Program-made: the position numbers and the translations under genes
Assembly: GCF_003367245.1 (NCBI RefSeq)
Contig: NZ_QRGR01000007.1
Span: 186,001-250,000 of the forward strand
Direction of reading: 5' to 3'
From: Pontibacter diazotrophicus
GTDB lineage: Bacteria > Bacteroidota > Bacteroidia > Cytophagales > Hymenobacteraceae
DNA: 64,000 bases
Notes under the pieces: model-generated
Databases searched by the model: none
What the model was told of the DNA's origin: nothing
What the model saw: the letters and a program-made list of their open reading frames with translations, nothing else
Shown: piece after piece, positions 61,445 to 64,000 of the stretch
Layout: every line of letters begins with the position of its first letter
How positions within the stretch are numbered: the stretch's first letter is position 1

Positions 61445-62638
61445 CTAAGCTCCTACAGCCTCATCAATTGAACGCAGGATTACCTCACATGCTTCTCTTA
61501 TCTGCTCCTCGGAGATAACGAGGGGAGGTGCAATGCGCATGGAGTTGTCGCAGAAAAGGAACCAGTCGGTGAGCACACCATTGAGGATAGCACGGTCAAT
61601 CACTGCCTTTAACACTTCGAAAGACTCGAACTCTGCCGCCATCAATAAACCGCAATTACGGATTTCTTTGATGCGGGGGTGCACCAGCAATTGCCGGAAC
61701 AGCTCTGCCTTTTGCTGCACGTCTGTTGTTAGTTTTTCTTCCTGTATCACCTGCAGCGTGGCCAGCGATGCTGCGCAGCTGACCGGGTGGCCCCCAAAGG
61801 TAGTGCAGTGGCCCAGAATAGGATCCGTTTTAAAGGCAGCCATGATTTCCTGAGGTGCTATGAAAGCACCAATTGGCATGCCGCCGCCCATTCCTTTGGC
61901 GCAAACCAAAATATCCGGCTCAATGCCGAATTGTTCGAAGCCCCAGAAAGTGCCGGTGCGGCCAAAGCCACACTGTATCTCATCCAGTATCAGTAAGGTG
62001 CCGGTTTGGTTACAGCGCTCCCGCAGGCGCTGCAGGTAATCGTTCTCGGGCACGCGCACACCGGCTTCGCCCTGCACCGTTTCGATGAGCACTGCGGCCG
62101 TGCGTTCTGTAATTTGCTCCAGGTCTTCGATGGCGTTATAGCGGATATGGCGTACATCGGGTAGCAGGGGCCGGAAGGCATTCTTGAAGCTTTCACTGCC
62201 ATTCATGGAAAGTGCTCCCTGCGTGGAGCCGTGGTAGGCGTTGTAGCAGGATATGAGTTCGGTGCGGCCGGTATAGCGTTTCGCCAGTTTAAGGGCTCCT
62301 TCTACTGCCTCTGTTCCGGAGTTAAGGAAATAAGTGTTGTTGAGTTGCTTCGGCAGTGTGGTGTGGAGGGCGTGTGCCAGCTGTGCCTGCGGTGCCTGCA
62401 CAAACTCACCGTACACCATCAGGTGCATGTATTTGTCCAGTTGGTCGTGTATGGCCTGCAGCACACGCGGGTGGCGGTGCCCCACGTTGCTCACGCCGAT
62501 ACCAGAAATCAGGTCGAGGTAACGCTGGCCTTCCTGGCCGTACATGTACACTCCCTCTGCCTTCTCTATCTCAATCATCAACGGGAAATCCGAAGTCTGT
62601 GCTACGTGCTGTAGAAACAATTGCCTCTGTGAAATCAT
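61445..62638 (-). CDS. Class III aminotransferase (acetylornithine/aspartate type)
   Basis: The 397-residue product is a PLP-dependent class III aminotransferase. The PLP lysine is K248 in LVCAKGMGGGMPIGA. The aspartate holding the pyridine nitrogen is D219 in LILDEIQCGFGRTG. NSGTEAVEGALKLAKRYTGR, YHGSTQGALS and ETVQGEAGV are also present. The best-known near relatives act on ornithine derivatives or 4-aminobutyrate, but the substrate cannot be told here. It is monocistronic, downstream of the TPR protein. Confidence 0.92.
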   Translation of the reverse strand: MISQRQLFLQHVAQTSDFPLMIEIEKAEGVYMYGQEGQRYLDLISGIGVSNVGHRHPRVLQAIHDQLDKYMHLMVYGEFVQAPQAQLAHALHTTLPKQLNNTYFLNSGTEAVEGALKLAKRYTGRTELISCYNAYHGSTQGALSMNGSESFKNAFRPLLPDVRHIRYNAIEDLEQITERTAAVLIETVQGEAGVRVPENDYLQRLRERCNQTGTLLILDEIQCGFGRTGTFWGFEQFGIEPDILVCAKGMGGGMPIGAFIAPQEIMAAFKTDPILGHCTTFGGHPVSCAASLATLQVIQEEKLTTDVQQKAELFRQLLVHPRIKEIRNCGLLMAAEFESFEVLKAVIDRAILNGVLTDWFLFCDNSMRIAPPLVISEEQIREACEVILRSIDEAVGA

Positions 62639-62727
62639 ACAGCAAAGGTAATAATAATGGCCGAAAGAGACAGAAACCTGTTTTGCTTCTGTTTCTCCCG
62701 GCCATGCCAGACGTTGTTTGCTCGCGC

Positions 62728-63762
62728 TTACCGCTTGTAGTTCCTGTACCAGGAAGTCAGTTGCTCTACTTTCTCCGGGTGCTCCTGAAGCCAGCTTAGG
62801 GACGCCGTGCTTTTGCTTTGGCTGATGTAGTAGCTGAATGCCTCTACATTTTTATCCAGTGCCATCTCATGGAAGAACTCCACATAGTAGCTCCACCAGA
62901 AGTCGTCCTTCTCTTCCCTTAGCTCCCCCAGTACCTTAAAGAAAGACGCTGTGTTTTCATAAAACAGTTCCCCGGGCGTTTTACCTTCCCGCGCTTCTAT
63001 GGAGTTAGAGGCCTGCGACATCGAGACCATCAGTTCGGCTGCTGAAAACGGGTTGTCGTCCAGTTTATCTGCGCTAACGGTAATGTTGATGGCATTCCCA
63101 TTGCCCGTCGAAACACCCTCCTGTTGCATTTGCTGCAGAAGCTCATATGCAGCCGGGGCTCTTTCTGAGGTTGGTTCCAGCAGCAGGAAGTTGTAAAGTG
63201 CCAGCAGGCTTTGTACCCGCTGCTTCTGCGCCTGTTTAATGTAAGCCAGCAACAAATGGCTGCTGCCGTGCCCCTGGTTCAGTCGGAGGGCCCTCGTCAG
63301 GCTTTGCTCCGCCTCCTTGTAATTCTTCTGGTTGTAATGCGTGAGGCCAAGGTTGTAATAAGCCAGGTGATGCCTGGGAGCAAGTTTAATGGCTCTGTTG
63401 TATTCTTTTATAGCTTTATCCTGCTTACCTGACACATCAAGTGCACTGCCTTTGTTCACGTGGGCCTGCGCTCTTAATTCAGGTTCTGCTACTCGGTGTT
63501 TTATAACCGCGTTGCTGTAAGCGATGGCATTGGGCATGTCCTTTAAAGCAAAATAAGTAAGCGCCAGTTCATAGTTTGCCTCCGGGTTTTTTGCATCTAA
63601 TTTCAGCGCCTCTTTATACTGCGCTATGGCTGCTTCGTAATTGCCTTTTTCATACAAACGAATGCCTTCTTCAATGATGTCTACAACGTCAGTTGAGGAT
63701 TGTGCCTGACTTGTGACAGCTATAGCGAAACAGAACAGGAGGGAACACAAGAGCTTTTTCAT
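62728..63762 (-). CDS. Periplasmic TPR protein
   Basis: The 344-residue product starts with a signal peptide (LLCSLLFCFAIAVTSQAQS). At least four tetratricopeptide repeats follow (about 30-200; for instance YEKGNYEAAIAQYKEALKLD, ALTYFALKDMPNAIAYSNAV and YYNLGLTHYNQKNYKEAEQS). A C-terminal domain of about 120 residues is unlike any family I know. A secreted or periplasmic scaffold role is likely. No obvious partner lies next to it. Confidence 0.85.
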   Translation of the reverse strand: MKKLLCSLLFCFAIAVTSQAQSSTDVVDIIEEGIRLYEKGNYEAAIAQYKEALKLDAKNPEANYELALTYFALKDMPNAIAYSNAVIKHRVAEPELRAQAHVNKGSALDVSGKQDKAIKEYNRAIKLAPRHHLAYYNLGLTHYNQKNYKEAEQSLTRALRLNQGHGSSHLLLAYIKQAQKQRVQSLLALYNFLLLEPTSERAPAAYELLQQMQQEGVSTGNGNAINITVSADKLDDNPFSAAELMVSMSQASNSIEAREGKTPGELFYENTASFFKVLGELREEKDDFWWSYYVEFFHEMALDKNVEAFSYYISQSKSTASLSWLQEHPEKVEQLTSWYRNYKR

Positions 63763-64000
63763 ATAGGAATTTAGTTTGAGAGTTTAGTAAACCGTTCTCA
63801 CTAGAAATATATTTAAACAAATATATTGATTCCTATATTTAATTTAACAGCTTTAAGTGAAATAAATTTTTGAAATAGTTATGATGTGGGGCAAAATTTG
63901 TATTTGGTCTTTAGTCGAATCTAATTTTGATAAATGGCTTATCAACTAAAACAGAGAATAGTACATTGATTCAGGTCCTGAAATTATAGACGCTTGTCTA

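Noticed and set aside
1..64000. CRISPR array or rRNA genes
   Set aside because: No regularly spaced direct repeats of 25-40 bp and no conserved 16S, 23S or 5S segments were seen.

Overview
The window is chromosomal DNA from a Bacteroidota bacterium, most likely of the Cytophagales/Hymenobacteraceae (a Pontibacter-like genome). Pointers: a type IX secretion (T9SS) C-terminal sorting domain on a secreted nuclease, a TonB-dependent receptor with a carboxypeptidase-regulatory-like N-terminal domain, a TamA/TamB pair, very weak Shine-Dalgarno use, and tRNA promoters with the Bacteroidota -33 TTG / -7 TAnnTTTG pattern. There is no rRNA operon, no CRISPR array and no recognisable prophage. Five tRNA genes are present: Arg(UCG), Leu(CAA), two identical Lys(UUU), and Leu(GAG).

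Layout. 1-3.2 kb: end of a DUF885-type peptidase lipoprotein, a LysR regulator and small proteins. 3.4-9.1 kb: tRNA-Arg, Ohr peroxidase, SucC, an AI-2E-family transporter, a LolD-type ATPase, an EF-hand lipoprotein and a frameshifted small gene. 9.1-15.6 kb: a stand-alone response regulator, a 1.1 kb gene-free stretch, then a TonB-dependent receptor with an SGNH-hydrolase lipoprotein. 15.7-19.6 kb: an alcohol dehydrogenase and an AT-rich two-gene Septu-type defence locus (PtuA ATPase + PtuB HNH nuclease) abutting tRNA-Leu(CAA). 19.6-29.1 kb: housekeeping genes (hscB, SAM hydrolase, phoH, comEC, thiL, rlmD), with a DUF559 endonuclease cassette bounded by 44-bp inverted repeats between comEC and thiL. 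29.1-36.9 kb: several nested palindromic repeat elements, an SDR, a TPR/SH3 protein, two tRNA-Lys genes, a DUF4403-like protein and a 1271-residue T9SS-exported nuclease. 37-39.6 kb: an ABC exporter pair and tRNA-Leu(GAG). 39.6-47.9 kb: a five-gene operon with a giant hybrid histidine kinase, a response regulator, a small protein, an MBL hydrolase and the ribosome-quality-control factor RqcH. 48-64 kb: miaA, tamA, tamB, pfkA, a TerB-like protein, a lipoprotein, an SLC13 permease, a class III aminotransferase and a TPR protein.

The most unusual signals are mobile or repeat-like. (i) The DUF559 endonuclease gene has inverted repeats matching at 43 of 44 positions; each arm is itself a hairpin plus a CCACCCCT box, and gene-less elements of the same architecture lie at 1.3 kb and 32.5 kb. 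(ii) A different four-hairpin nested palindrome sits at 29.2 kb. (iii) The Septu locus sits at a tRNA 3' end. (iv) A strong terminator-like hairpin lies inside the comEC coding sequence. (v) The tamB reading frame has no canonical start codon that would include its membrane anchor. All functional assignments come from motif recognition by eye; no database search was possible.
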